Part shown: positions 1 through 15,000 of the stretch, in pieces
How the letters are laid out: each line of letters starts with the position of its first letter
How positions within the stretch are numbered: position 1 is the first letter of the stretch
Assembly: GCA_016838895.1 (NCBI GenBank)
Contig: JAEKNU010000029.1
Span: 1 to 48,136 of the forward strand
Length of the DNA stretch: 48,136 nucleotides
Direction of reading: 5' to 3'
From: Chloroflexota bacterium
Lineage (GTDB): Bacteria; Chloroflexota; Anaerolineae; Anaerolineales; Anaerolineaceae
The notes under the pieces: model-generated
Database searches by the model: none
Told to the model about the DNA's origin: nothing
Seen by the model: only the letters and a program-made list of their open reading frames with translations
Position numbers and translations under genes: made by a program

Positions 1-3000
1 TGATCAGGCGGTTCAAGGCATCGTAGGTGTAATCGATGCTTACTTCCTGTTCACCGGTGCCGCCAGGCAGTGTTACGGCATCTTCTTCGCAGCCCGGTAT
101 CGTGCAACTGTTTTCATTATTGCTCCAGAACTGCACACCGTCGTAGTCGGCGCGGAAGTGATAATCGCCTTGCGGTAAGGTGAACACAACCTGTCCACCT
201 GCATCCGTTACAGCGCTATATCCAGCGTAGGTTTCGCCATCAAAGGCATAGACAGTCACTTCGACGTATGGGTTTCCTTCTTCACCGGCCACGGTCACGG
301 TTACCGGTTTGGTTACGGTTACACTGTCGGTGATGCAACCCGGTAATGCACAACTGTTTTCTTCTGCACTCCAGAACTGTGTACCATTCAAGTCGGCACG
401 GAATCGGTAGTCACCCACAGGTAAATTGAATACTGCTACACCGTTTTCATCGGTTACCTTGCTGTAATTGCTGTAGGTTTCATCATCAAAGGCATATACC
501 GATATGCCTTCCTGTACCGTGCCATCCGTATCCACGACGCTTATCGTCACCGGTAAGGTCACAGAGATGATCACGCTTTCGCAGCCCGGTATGGTGCACG
601 CGTTTTCTTCGCTGCTCCAGTATTGTGTACCGCCGCTATCGGCACGGAAGCGATAATCGCCCATCGGTAGATAGAAGCTGGCTGCACCGTTCTCATCAGT
701 TACTTTGCTGTAGACGCTGTAAGTTGTCCCATCGAAGGCATATACGCTCAAGCCCACCTGCGGTGTGCCGTCACTATCCACTACGGTTACACTGACCGGT
801 TTACTAGTGGAAACTGTAACAGTTGTGCAACCCGGCAGGGTGCAGTCATTGCTCTCACTGGACCAGTAATGCGTGCCGCCGGCATCGGCGCGGAAGCGGT
901 AGTCGCCTTCCGGCATGGTAAACACGGCCTGACCGACCTCATTGGTGGTCTTGCTGAAATTCATGTACGTGTCGCCATTGAAGGCGTACACGGCGATGCC
1001 TGTTTGTGCAATGCCAGCACTATCCACAACGCTGACAGTCAGCGGAACGGTGACGCTTACATCCAAGGCTTCACAGCCCGGCAGGGTACAATCATTGGCT
1101 GCACTGGACCAGAACTGCGTGCCATTCAAGTCAGCACGGAAGCGGTAATCGCCTTCCGGCAAGGTGAACACGGCTTCGCCGCTTTCATTGGTGACCTTGC
1201 TGAAGTTTTTGTAGGTTGTGCCGTCGAAGGCGTATACATTCAAACCGCTTTGTACGGTACCGTCGCTGTTGCGTACAGTCACGGTTAATGGTTTGCTGAC
1301 CGTCACACTGCTTGCTTCACAACCAGGTAAAGCACAGTTATTCTCTGCTGCACTCCAGAACTGTGTGCCGTTCAAATCAGCGCGGAAGCGGTACTCGCCT
1401 TGCGGTAAGGTAAACACAGCTTCGCCGCTCTCGCTGGTAACCTTGCTGTATCCGGCATAGGTCGTGCCGTTGAAGGCGTACACGTTCAGGCCGCTTTGTG
1501 CGCTGCTGTCGCTATCCAGTACAGTTACGGTAATCGGTTTGGTGACGGTAATATCGTCACTGGTGCAGGCCGGGGTGCTGCAAGTATTCTCAGTACCACT
1601 CCAGAACTGCGTGCCATTTAAATCCGCGCGGAAGCGATAATTGCCTTGCGCCAGGGTGAAGGCGGCCAGGCCGCTTTCATTGGTCACGGCACTCTGTCCG
1701 CTGTAGATTGTGCCGTCAAAGGCGTATACGGTGAGGCCGCTCTGCGCGGTGCCGTCTGTATCCAGCACTGTGACGGAGACGCCCGTATCATCGGCCAGCG
1801 GTGCCAGGCGCAGCTTGGCCAGGAAACGGCCGAAGTGTATATACATGCCCACTTCCGTATTTTCAACGGTCGGGGTGGCTGTATGCTCCGGCTCTGGCGT
1901 ATTGGTATCCAGCGGCTCAGGTGTGTTGGTATCCGCAGGCAGCGGGGTATTGGTGTCTTCAGGCACCACTGTGGTTTCGATGATGGCTGTTGGTGTATTC
2001 GTATCAGCCACAAGCGGGGTAGGTGTATATGTTTCAGTCGGCGTTGTCAGCGGGGTGGGTGTGTTGGTAAAGGTCTGCGTTGGCGCTGCCGTCGCGGTTG
2101 GCGTCGGTTCAATACCAACCGCTATGCTGACCAGCTCACAACCCGGGACTTCGCAGTGATTACCTTCATCACTGAAGATTTGTTCTCCATCAACATCAGC
2201 ACGGAAGCGATAGTCGCCTTGTGGTAGTGTGAATGTAGCCAATCCATCTGCATCCGTGGTTTTACTGATGCCGCTGTAGGTTGTACCAGTGAAGGCATAC
2301 ACATTGACAGCTTCAATGCCATCACCCAGACCATCATGTACCACTACTTGCAGCGGGATGGTCACGGTCACCTGACTGGCGCTGCATTCCGGTAAGGAGC
2401 AATCGTTGGATGCACTGCTCCAGAACTGGATGCCGTTCAGGTCGGCACGGAAGCGATAATCGGCTTGCGGCAAGGTGAAGACTGCTTCACCATCACTATT
2501 GGTTTGTTTACTGTAACTGGTATAGGTACTGCCAGTGTAGGCGTACACGTTCAGGTTTTCCTGCGGTAAGCCGTTGGTATCCAGCACGGTGACGGTCACC
2601 GGTTGGGTAACCGTGACAGCGTCCGTGGTACAGCCCGGAATCGCACACGTATTCTCCGTGCCGCTCCAGAATTGGGTGGAATTGTAGTCAGCCCGGAAGC
2701 GATAGTCGCCGCCCGGTAAAGTGAAGACCACTTCACCATTGGCATCCGACTTCTTGCTGAAATTCTGATAAGTCGTGCCGTCAAAGGCATACACATTTAC
2801 ATCAGATATCAGGTTCCCGGCCGTGTCCAATACGGTCACAGTCACCGGCAGGGAAACCGTGATGGCTGCCTCGCTGCAGCCCGGGATGGCGCAGTGATTT
2901 TCAGCCGCGCTCCAGAATTCAACGTTGTTATAGTTTGCACGGAAGTGATATTCGCCTTCCGGCAGGGTCAGTTCAACCTGCCCGTTCTCATCGCTTACTG

Positions 3001-6000
3001 CGCTGATGTTTGAATAGGTTTCTCCGTCGTAGGCGTAAACCGTCAGATCCGCCATGGGGTCACCCAGATCATTCTGCACGGTGACCACTAATGGCACGGT
3101 CACCAAAATTTCAGCCACAGTACAGCCTGGCACAGTACACATTTCGCCATCAATCTCTGCACTCCAGAAACGAGTGCCATTGAGATCGGTGCGGAAGCGG
3201 TAATCCCCTTGCGGCAGACGCAAAGCAACCTGCCCCAATTCGTCGGTTACACCTTGATAGGAACTGTACGTCTCGCCTTCGTAGGCGTATACGGTTTGGC
3301 CTTCCAACACATTACTATTGGAATCCGTTACCGTGACCAATACGGCTTGCGGAATGGTCATGGTCACCTGACCACAATTACCGATCTGGCAGTGATCCGT
3401 CTCACCGCTCCAGAATTCGGTGCCGTCTACGTCCACGCGGAAGCGATACACGCCTTCCGGCAAGGTAATGGAGACCTGCCCGAGTTCATCGGTCACTTTA
3501 CTGTAGTTGCTGTAGGTTTCGCCGTTGTAGGCATACACGGTCTTCTCAGCCAGAGCTTCACCGGTGGTGTCCATCACCATAATCAGCACGGTCGGCCCTG
3601 AGGCGCCGCCGCCCATGACATTTTCCTCGGCATGGATGATATTGCCCACTGCGTCATAGGTATAGGTGTAATTTGCCAAACTGGTCAGATCATTACTATG
3701 ATCCAGCTCGGTCAGGCGCCCCAAATCATCATACACGAAGCTGGATTCCACGCCGTTCGGGCGCAGCATGCTGGTGAGTTGGCCCAATGCGTCATAGTCG
3801 TATTCCGTGTCCTGGCTATCCCATGAGGCAACTTCGGCCAGATGATTGTCATTATCGTAAGTATAGGCAACCTGCTTGCCGTCTGCATATTCCAGTCCGG
3901 TACGCTGGCCGTCTTCATTATAGGTATAGGTTAGTTCACTGCCATAGGCATCATTGACCGATACCAGGCGGCTTCGTTCATCATAGGTCCAGGTGGTGGT
4001 GCCGATACCGTCTGTCATCGTCACGCGTTGTCCAGCGTTGTTATAGGTAAAGCTCACATCGGCTTCGCCATCCGGGTAATCGATGGTCAGCAAATTGCCG
4101 CCATCATCATAGACAAAGCCGGTCACAACGCCATTGCCGTCCGTTTTGCTGGTCAGATTACCGGCCAGATCATAAACATAGTCCCAGGTGTTGCCGATCG
4201 GGTCGATCTTGCGCGTGACCTGATTATTGGCATCATACTGGAATTCAGTGACATGTCCATTGGCATCATTGACATAAATGCGATTGCCCACGGCATTATA
4301 GGTGTAATCCACGCGCACATTAGTGTCCGCGTTGGCCTCTTCGCCCGGCATGTAATTCTGGATAATAGCCACATTACGCTGCAGTGAATCATAGATATAA
4401 TGCGTCACTATGCCTTTGGCGTTGATGGTATCGCTGACATTGCCTAGATCGTCATAAACCGTTTGGGTGGTGTTGCCCAAAGGATCTGTAACAGCAATCT
4501 GACGATTGAGGACATCGTAATCATAGCTGGTAATATCATCATTCAGTTTACTGGAGATCACATTTCCAACCTGATCATAGTAGTTGGTGGTGATATTGCC
4601 CTGGTAATCGGTGGTGGTTTTCACCCGACCCAGATCATCATAAGTCGTCGTAGTCGTGTGTCCATAGACATCCGTCCGAGAAACCGTTCTACCCAAAGCA
4701 TCATAGGTAGTTGTACTGGTTCCAATCGTTCCGGTCATGCTGATCACACGATCTAATACATCATAGGTATAGGTGCTGGTACGCCCGGCACCATCGGTCA
4801 TGCTGGCCTTGCGGTCCCACTCATCGTAGGTATAAGAGGTGGTACGGCCCATGGCATCCGTGGTAGAGGTTAGTTTTCCGTCCTCATCATAAACGCTGCT
4901 GGTGGTATGGCCCAATGCGTCCGTCGTGGCAATCACTCTGCCCATATCATCATAGGTATAAGTTGTTTCATTACCCAATGCATCAATGGTTGCAGAACGA
5001 TAACCGTCCTCATCGTAGACGGTTTGCGTGGTTGCGCCGCTGGCGTCCGTGGTAAGCACCAGGCGATTCAGCTCATCATATGTATAGGTGGTGGTACGGC
5101 CTAACTCATCCGTCTTGGTTTCCACATTGCCGTTTGCATTGTAGGTGGTGGTGGTTTCATGGCCCATCGGGTCCACAATACGTACAACCTGATTCAGTTC
5201 ATTGTAATAATAGGTTGCGGCGTTGCCTGCGGAATCGCTGGCCGTGGAGGCGTTGTTGGTCAGGTCAAACGTCGTTGTCCCGGATGAAATACCCAACGCA
5301 TTGACAGTAGAAAGCCGACGTCCAGCTGCATCGTACACATACGTAGTGCTATGTCCAAGCGCATCCGTGGAGGTGATCAACTGACCATTAGCATCATAGG
5401 TATTGGTGGTTTCGTTGTCCAAAGCATCAATCGTGCTGACCAATCGTCCATTGCTATCATAATCATAGGTTGTCACATGGCCGAGGGGATCGGTCACGGT
5501 CTCCTGGTTGCCATATACGTCATAGGTATAGGTCGTGGTCAGGTTATACATGTTTTCGTCATTCTGTGGGCGCGCCGCATCATAATTACGGATGGAACGC
5601 AGCAGTTGACCGGCAACATTGTACTCATTGCGGTTAACACGTCCCTGCGCATCAACACTCTCAATCTGACGACCCAATTCGTCGTATACATTGGATGTCG
5701 TTTCACCCAGCCAATCCGTGGTGGTCAACCGTTGACCATGTTCATCATAGGTATAGGTCGTGGTTCTGTCGTAGGCATCGGTTTGGCTTTCCAGCCAGCC
5801 TTCTGCCGTATAGGTATAGGTCGTGGTCTTGCCTTCGATGTCCGTGGTGCTGGTCAGTAATTCACCATCATAGATGTAGCTCTTTGTATTCCCGGATGGA
5901 TCGGTTGTGGAAGTCAGATTTCCATTCTCGTCGTAAGTATATTCCGTGCGATTACCAGCCGGATCAATTTCAGCCAATAATTGTTTACCATCCTCGCTCC

Positions 6001-9000
6001 ACTCCATCGTCAGCTCACTGCCAATTTCATTGGTGATGGTGGTTGGACGGAAGTTGGCATCGTAGTTGGTATTGGTATCGCGGGCTACCTGATCGGTCTC
6101 ATCTATCATGATGCCGCGGCTATCATAACTGTGGGTTTCTGAATTTCCGTCAGCATCCACTATTGTAATGGAACCATCATTATGGTAGATGATCTTGGCC
6201 AACAACTTACCATCTGCATCATATTGTTTGAAGGCGCGTCCCAACATGTCATATTCGGTCCGCACGGTTTCCAAACCGGTTGGATCATTCAAAGCCGTCA
6301 TCCGATGATTTTCATCATACTCATAGGTCCATTCCTGGTCCAATAGATCGGTAGATCGTATCAGGTTGCCATCTTCATCATATTCAAAGCTTACTTCCCG
6401 TCCGGTGTAATCTGTAACTGCTTCAATACGGATATCTTCATTGTAGGTAAAGTCAATGTAACGAGTACCATTATCCGCACTGACACGCTGCAGAACACCT
6501 TCTTCATCATAGGTATAAATAAAGGCATTGCCCTGACTATCAGCGAGAGAGGTGATCATACCGCTGCTATTAAAGGTGAATACATGTCCATCAGATGCAG
6601 TAACCGTATATCCATCGGTCACAGCTTCCAGCGTTGCCAATACACCTGGTCCCGGAGTGAATGTCCCATCTTCTTCTATTTTGAACAAATGCTGGTTACC
6701 AAGATGATCCCTGAAGATCATGTAATCTTCCATACCGTACATACTATCCGGGAAGATAATCCTTTCGGAATGATTATGGATCCAGCCATAACCGACTTCG
6801 GAATATTGCTCTACAGCGCCAGTGGAATAAGCTCTCTGGAAGGCTAATGTTCCCGCACTGGTGGGGAAGGAAATATCGGGAGTAGCAAAGGAGAACACAC
6901 CCGTACGCGAATCAATCGGATCAGCACAGAACCCTTGTGTACAAATAGAAACACTTGCAGGAATATTGGGTGCCTCATTAATTGATTTGATTAAGGACTT
7001 TATCTCGCCAAGTGCCCAAACAGATTTTTCATACACATCTTTTTCAGGATCGAAAGTTGCTGTTCCACTACAAGGATACATAGACTCAATAGCCTGTTCA
7101 GCTTCTACCTCACTGGCTGCACAAGCAAAAGTCTTCGCATTATTCACATCAACATTGACCTGATATCCTGTAGTTACAACGTAATGCCCAGCATTAGGAT
7201 GATGTGATACCAGCGAGAGATTCTGGGTTACGATCCCTGCCATTGATTCATTCCATAACTCAGTCGGGACGTCAAATGAATATGTGCCCTCGGGTGACAA
7301 ATTTTCGAATTCGATAACTTGCGTACCATTGAAGTAAATCACACCATCATGATCTTTTGCCCCATGTTGAGGTGAAAAAGTCATATCCACCGAAACCCCC
7401 GAAACAACTTCCTTCTTCAAAAATGCAGGAACATTGAATGGCGTAGATATTCTAGTTCGATTTGTACAATACCAATCACTTGTTGCAAAACCTAATTCAC
7501 ATTCTGTAATGGTGACAGTATAGATATCCCGCCCTTCACCACAAGTCGCCACACCAGATATGATTGTATTAACACCTGCTCCCTTAACATGCAATTCAAA
7601 AGGAATATCACTAACAGAATCAGAACTCGCTTTCGCCATATGCAATGTTGGCGCATAAGCAATATGGTTCGCAGCATCTTCTTCATTAAATATCGGGTAT
7701 GCAACTACTCGAATGGATTCTCCAGTTTTCAACATTGCATGATCCAGACTTGGGGTCAGATAAATCGATGCTGGCAATCCAGTATTGGGATCTATTGCTT
7801 CCAATGCAAGATCCGTAATCGTCTGTCCATGATTGGTTATTTCGTACGTTCTTGCTAAAGTTAATGGATCAAATTCGCTAACTACTTCCTCAATAGTGTA
7901 ATCCCCTTCAAACAATACATCCACATTCAAATTTGCATTATCAATGATGGGCGTCGTGTCTTCATCCGCGATCAAATTGGCAGTTAGTGTATATTCATGC
8001 AATACAGCATCCTGGGCATGAACTGCCAGGGTTAAGTTCACCGTTTCACCTGGTTCCAGCGTGATGGTTTGATCGACACTTCCGCTATCTACGAAATTGA
8101 CAATCAAATCTTCGTATGGATTGATGACGCTGCTGGTTAACGTATGCGCAATCGAATCCGTGTTTTGAACGACTACATTGATCCGCTGATCATAATCGCG
8201 ATTAATCGCAATATCCTGATTGTGATTGCTGAACACAATACCATTGCCGATATTCAGTACACGTTCAACACTGGTATTGCTGCCACAGGCGGAAACTACA
8301 TCTACCTGCCAGGTATAACTGGTGTTGCGCGTCAAGTTTTCCACCTGAATAGCATGATTCATTCCAGATTCACTGGTGTATGTTTGCACTGCAGCCGGAT
8401 CATCTGTGGGGTATATCGTTAACGTACCGGTTGTCTCCGGATCCGTCCGCCAGCTAAACAACACAGATTGTGAGCCACTGATGGCGTTATTTTCAGGAGC
8501 ATCCAGAATGATCTGCGGAGAACTGTCCAATGTCACCGTTGCTGGTATCTCCTGTACAATACCGCTTTCACTTGAAGTAACCAATACAGTGAAGTTTACC
8601 AACGGATCACTGATACACGAATCGGTGCCTACCTTCAAAGTTGCTTTTTTACTTGCACCTGAAGTCACAGCCAGTTCAGTGGTACTTAATTCAGTATCGA
8701 AGGTGTCCAATCCAGTTACCGAAATGGTGTATAAATCCGGTAGAATATCCGTGTTTTTCACCTGGATCGTATATAAAACTTCACCACCAATGTATAGCGA
8801 TGTATCATCGGGCGTAATAGAAGAATCGAATGAATATCCCAAAACAACGTTGACTGTTTTTGTTGCTGTGTTATTTGTTGGATTAATCTCCGTCACCGCA
8901 GAATCACTGACTAAGGATAGCTCCATCGTATCGCCATCTATTGCACTCGCAGATACCGAACACTGCACCGTAAACGAAATGTCTTCATTTGCAGCCATCT

Positions 9001-12000
9001 CCGCGATGGTCCATGAGTATACTTGACCATTAATTACCGGAGTAACACTTGATGTATCACTGCTATAGGTCAGTAAATCTGGGAGCGTTAGTTCTACCAA
9101 TACATCTTCCACTGCGTAGGATTCCAGATTATCAATATTAATCCCAATACTAATATCCTCTCCAGGAGTAACTCGGGTTGGCACATTAAGATTCGAAACA
9201 AAGTCCGTTCCATAGAAATTCACAACTGTTGAATTCAAGAACGGGATTCCCCATGCATCCGCAGATACTGTCACATTTTCAATGGTAGCGTCAGCAACAT
9301 ACCCAACTGTTTGCCCATACTCATCTGTAGGATCAGTAGGTTGAGTCAAGATAGCATCGCCATCTGCTGATAAGTTGATATCGACATCTATAATTGGCAG
9401 ATTGTCAATATTGTTTGCTGTAGCCGTAATCGCAGCTGTAGAAACACCATCTGCAGGAACATTCTGAGGTTCACTAACAAGTGTTGAATTAGCTGGTTCG
9501 AAATCTCCGGCGGTGAAATCAATCACCACATGGTTGGTCAGTTCACCACCATCAACGGATACAACAAATTCGCGCATACCGTATGTGGTTGCTGAAACAT
9601 CAAAATGGAGTTCTCCACTCAGATCAGTTTCAGATAAGGTCACCGTTTGGTTTAGCAAAATGGGGTCTCCATTAAGGAAGGCCGTTGAACCACTTACCAG
9701 AGTTACTTCAATATCTTTATATGGAAGTACATGGCCGTTTGTTGCATATAATGTCACCAACACATCAGAGGCTGCCACACCACCAATCGCAACCTCGGGT
9801 GGATCAGCAATAATACTTGAGTTTGTAAAATCAATCGGACCAAAATATGCCGTACCGTGCTCGGATTCATTAACACCAGCCCCGCCAATCACATTCACCG
9901 CAATATCCGGATCTATAACATCTGTGATAATGGAAACCCGTCCACCACCACCACCGGAGCTCGCAGAACTCACTCCACCAGCTGCAAGTAATGAACCATT
10001 TCCATCAACTTCAGCAGCTTCAACCCAAATGCTGCCACCGGCACCTCCACCTGCATTTTCGGATGCATTAATACCATTTGCACTAATAACACCATCCAGA
10101 TCAAGCAAGTTGGAAATAGAAAGGTGCAAAGCACCACCGCCATTTCCGCCAGTATACGAATAACCTTGTCCACCTGCACTACCATAATAAACGGGAGCCA
10201 ATTCATCTCCATAAGGTTCAGCCGATGCTGTCCCAGTTGGGCTATCTGCTGCCCGACCGCCATGTGAACCACCAACACCATAGATACCGGATTCAGAGGA
10301 TCCCCAACCACCACCGGGTCCATTGCCGATGGAGGAAGTAGAAATATATCCCATTCCATCTAATACGATGATGCCTGTTTCTGCAATGGATACATTTGTA
10401 CTTATTATTTCAAATGGAAAATCATTCTCATAATTTCCATCTTCATCATCCGTAATATTCAGATTAAGTGTCGCATTCGCCGCAATTTCAAGATTGTTGA
10501 ATGTATAAGCGCCTTCATAGACAGGTGTATTTCTATATAAATCAACCGTTTCTCCACCTGAAATCACAAAATCTGTTACGCCGGTAAGTTTCCCTTGAAC
10601 GTCTAATGAATACCCTGAAACCGTAAGTGGACCATTAGCGATCAATTCTCCCTCACTAACAAGATTAACACTTCCATCACCCGTGAGTTTGCCTCCACTC
10701 ATATCAAAGGTGGAATCTTCTCCATAAATTGTTAAGTTACCATTATTTATCAACTCAATAGCATCAAAATTATAATCACCCGAAATGAGACCTGTTGTAT
10801 ATACTCCAGATCCTAATCCATTGTTATCAATAATCAATTCGTTGGTTTCAACCCAATATACTGTGCCTGCTGCCCCGGAATAACCTTGACCGGAATATGC
10901 ATTTACAGATCCTCCAAATCCATCATTAATCACTTCAATCGCTATTCGACCACCGCCCCCTGCGAACCCGTTATATGAACCTACTAGCCATCCAGGTCCT
11001 GAATCACCACCTAAAGCATGAATAATTCCTATTCCTGTAATATTTGTGGCAGATATCCATATACTACCGCCACTACCTCCTGCTGCAGAATATCCATTAT
11101 TATTGTAGGATCCTTGTCCACCAATTGAAGATAATATTCCATCATTATTGATTGTTTGTGCATTTATTCGAACAATACCACCGCCATTTCCGCCAGCGCG
11201 AACAAATCCACTTGATGTAAATTTTCCACCGCCACTACCCAATAATAATGGTGCGAACGCATCTCCATATATTTTTCCGGTTGTTGCCGGATAAATATTT
11301 GAAGCCCCTTCTCCACCATATCCACCAGCCGCATAAGATAGCCCTGCTCCTGGCCCTTCTTCAGCTTCATATCCTTTGGCATCAGCATGGATTTGTCCAC
11401 CATCATTAATGGTAATATTATTCAAATCAAGATATAAAGCTCCGCCTGTATTTCCATCCCAATCATTCACAGTTAGGACACCACCAGATTGAACGGTAAT
11501 ATTTTCAATTCTAGGAATAAGAAGTACTTGAGTAACACCTGATGATGTCAAATATGAGAATGTGGTTGATGTAGCTAATTCAATTTGATTACCAGTCACA
11601 CTTACAACAGTGAATAGCTCATTTTCGCCGGCATCATCCCCTGTCATTTTCAGTAATAAAATACGATGTCCGGGATACAACCCAGTGGCATCTGCTACAG
11701 TAATGGTGTTTTGTCCCGAAGAAACATCACTTGTTAAATAGGTGCGAACTTCATCCATGTAATATGTTTCACCATCTGCAATAGTCAGCGAATTAATTGC
11801 TGTAGTAGTTTCGTTTCCTGTAATCGAACTAAGGTCGCCTTCACCTGACACAGTAATGGATTGTTCACCAATTGCAGACCAAATGATATACGCCTCACCA
11901 ATACCGTTAGAAATATTTATACTCTGTGGATATTGAGCACCACTATCATCAAGCGTAATGGCTGCTGTACCATTGACAGTATCTTGTAGAACAAATTCTC

Positions 12001-15000
12001 CATCGACCACTCTAAAATTAATATGAGTTGGATCACCTGTGTAAATTGGCTTTATATCACCCGTTTTTCCATTCGCTTCATCTGGATCAGCTGTTTCACC
12101 ATCCAGCAAGATTTGAATATAGGTTACTTCAACACAATCAACTGTATATACAGTTTCAAACAATCTGTTGCCAACTTTGAATTGGATATTTTTTGTACCC
12201 AGCACAGTGGAAGCCAATTCAGTGATGTAGGTTCCGGTCGTTGCAGATTCGGTAATATTGACCCAAGTATTATCATCAACAGCAACTCCATCTATCAGAT
12301 TACCATCACCAGAAACACGAATATAGACATCCTCTCTTGATAATGGATTCCCCTCTAAATCAGTAAGATCAAAATTAATTGTTGTGGAATCCACTCCATT
12401 TCTCATTATTTCTGGTTTTGCTATATCAACACTATAATCAAAATCTGCATAACCGATCCAATTGATAATCACGTTGTTTACTTCGAAGCTCTCTGGATCA
12501 TTTAAACTCCCCTCCACTGTAAGAATTGGCGTTGTTGTACCAGTTCCATAAACACCATCATTTATCGTTAATTGAGTTCCTTCTCCAGCAAAAACAACTT
12601 CAACTGCATTTCCAATATCAATCCGATTAAAAGTGTAGGTGCCTTCTGGAAAAGAATAAGTACCGCTATTGTCATTATTATCAACTGTCAAATTATTATT
12701 TATCTGATCAAAAATAATTCCTGGATTTCCAGCATACTCCCCATATTCACCCCCATACGCTTGCACTTGACCCGAGAAATAATAAGTACTTTCAATGGCT
12801 AATTCAATCGTTCCTCCATTTCCAGGATTCTCGCCTGAATCCCCATTAGCCTGAATCATACCACTGCCATACAAATAATCGGTGAGTAATACAAGGTTTC
12901 CTCCGTCATTCCCAGTAGTTCCATTTACAGACAAAGTACCATCAATATTAAATTCATTGTCGAATATTTCAACAGTAATCTGCCCACCATTGTTGGGGAT
13001 ATTCAGACTTCCACCTTCATCAATATTCAAACCATCAGGGTCCATCGTGAAATCTTGCTCAGGATCAAGAAGATAAGAAAGATTTCCGTCTTGAGAAATA
13101 TCAATATAACCTATAGAATAAGTCCCTCCATCCGATGGAACCTTAATCGTTACATTTCCCTGTACATTAAATTCATTTATAGAGACTGTATCACTATTAA
13201 TAGTTACGTCTGCATTCCTACCCCAATAAATATAATTATCATCCGTCTCAATATCACAATTGAGATAAAATTCTCCAGTTTTGTCCCCATCAAACAATTC
13301 GGACCATGGTTCGCAAGTGACTTCCTCACCAAGATGGTTGGTATGTGAAATCTGAATCTTTCCCCTTTCATAAGTGGATATCCGATCGATTTCGTTAAAT
13401 ACATCTGGTTCAATTGTAGTGAATTTCCCATTTTGGTTATTGTTCCTTACATAAAGGAATTTATCCCCATCATCACTGGAAATCTGATCAAAGAGTACGG
13501 TACCAGATGCACCGGATTGATTGGAGACATTCCCAATTCCACCAATACTATGAATATTGCTTTCTAAACTAGAATAGACTGAGTCAGTAAGAATTAATAT
13601 CCGTCCACCTGATCCACCACCACCACATATCTTGTCAGAACAATCTTCTGCAGCGTCCCCACCATTAGCGGACATTAAACCATCTAATTCCATATCTACT
13701 GCGTAAATATAAATTGATCCACCAGAGCCGCCGCCTGAATAGAAATTGCTACTATAATTGCTGCCATTTTTTCCATCGGCACTAATTTCACCATCATTGT
13801 ATAAATAATTTGCCACAATACTAATGATTCCACCGCCGGCTCCACCATATGGGCCACCACCGCCGCTACCGGCGTATAATTCACTGTCTCCAGGATCAAT
13901 CATGTTGCCATAATATGGATCACCGCCAGCCATATCGCCATCGCCACCATATCCACCATATCCACCTCCACCAGGGGTGTTTTCATCATCACCATCTTGT
14001 GGGGCTCCTGGCCCATCACCAGAGATATAACCCAAACCATCTGCTGAAACATGTCCTGTTTCAGCAACTACAAAGTAATCGGCATTAATTTCAACATAGT
14101 TTGATGAATATTGCTCTGTAGCTTCATCATAAGTATTATCTGATTCAAGATAAAGAGTCCCGGCTATATTAACATAATCAAAATCGTAAATACCAGGAAT
14201 TAATTTACATGAAGTATCCTCCTCTACTATTAATTGAACAGATTCTGCTTCACCATCAATAATAGTTGAGATCACACAGTCTGGATATACTATTTCCTCT
14301 TCCATGAATCGAACTGGATATTCATCGTCAAGTAAAAGATCGCGAATCTTAAATCTGATATATTTAATTCCTGCTGTTGTGGATGTAAGCTCTCCATCAT
14401 ATTGTCCCGTTGTGCCATTTTCGGTAAGAGAAACCCATTCTTCATCTTCCAGAAGCACACCATTAATAGAATTGTCTTCACCGGATATCTGGACAAGCAC
14501 ATCCTCACCGGATAATGGTAAATCAATATAATTTGTTAATTGGACTGAAATTTGTGTTGAATCAACGCCATCGTTAATCACTTCTGTTTCTGAGACATCA
14601 ATTTCATAATTGTAAATATCAAACCATGGCATGAATAGATTGTTTCTTCTAATCACTTCTTGGGTAAGCGAAGGGGATTCCCATTTAAGGGCTGCTACTG
14701 CGCCACCACCATTTTCATAATACTCAACAATGATTTCATACTCTTCCCCTGCTATCATATCAATATCATCTGAGTACTCGGTGGGCCCTTGATCAAACCA
14801 TCCATTAATTAATAAAGTGCCATCAATCCATAATCGCATACCATCATCGCTATACGTAGTAAAGGTATAAGTTTCTGTATAATCAGGAATTACATATCCG
14901 GTCCATCGCACGGAAAAGGCATCTGCCGGCATGCCATCCATGGGAGCAGAATTTCCCCAGTCATAATCAATTACCTGATTATTTAACGTCGTATACGATG

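Noticed and set aside
4028..5860. Several plus-strand ORFs of 90-170 codons rich in Ile/Gly over the YD-repeat region
   Set aside because: They are antisense shadows of YD repeats; their periodic composition mirrors the RHS frame and they lack ribosome sites.
8376..10163. Plus-strand ORFs of about 216 codons
   Set aside because: They lie antisense to the uninterrupted giant RHS frame, with no promoter, ribosome site or recognisable family.
13849..14088. His-rich plus-strand ORF that looks like a metal-binding protein
   Set aside because: It is the complement of Gly-rich codons (GGN read as NCC/CAC) in the giant protein, a composition artefact.
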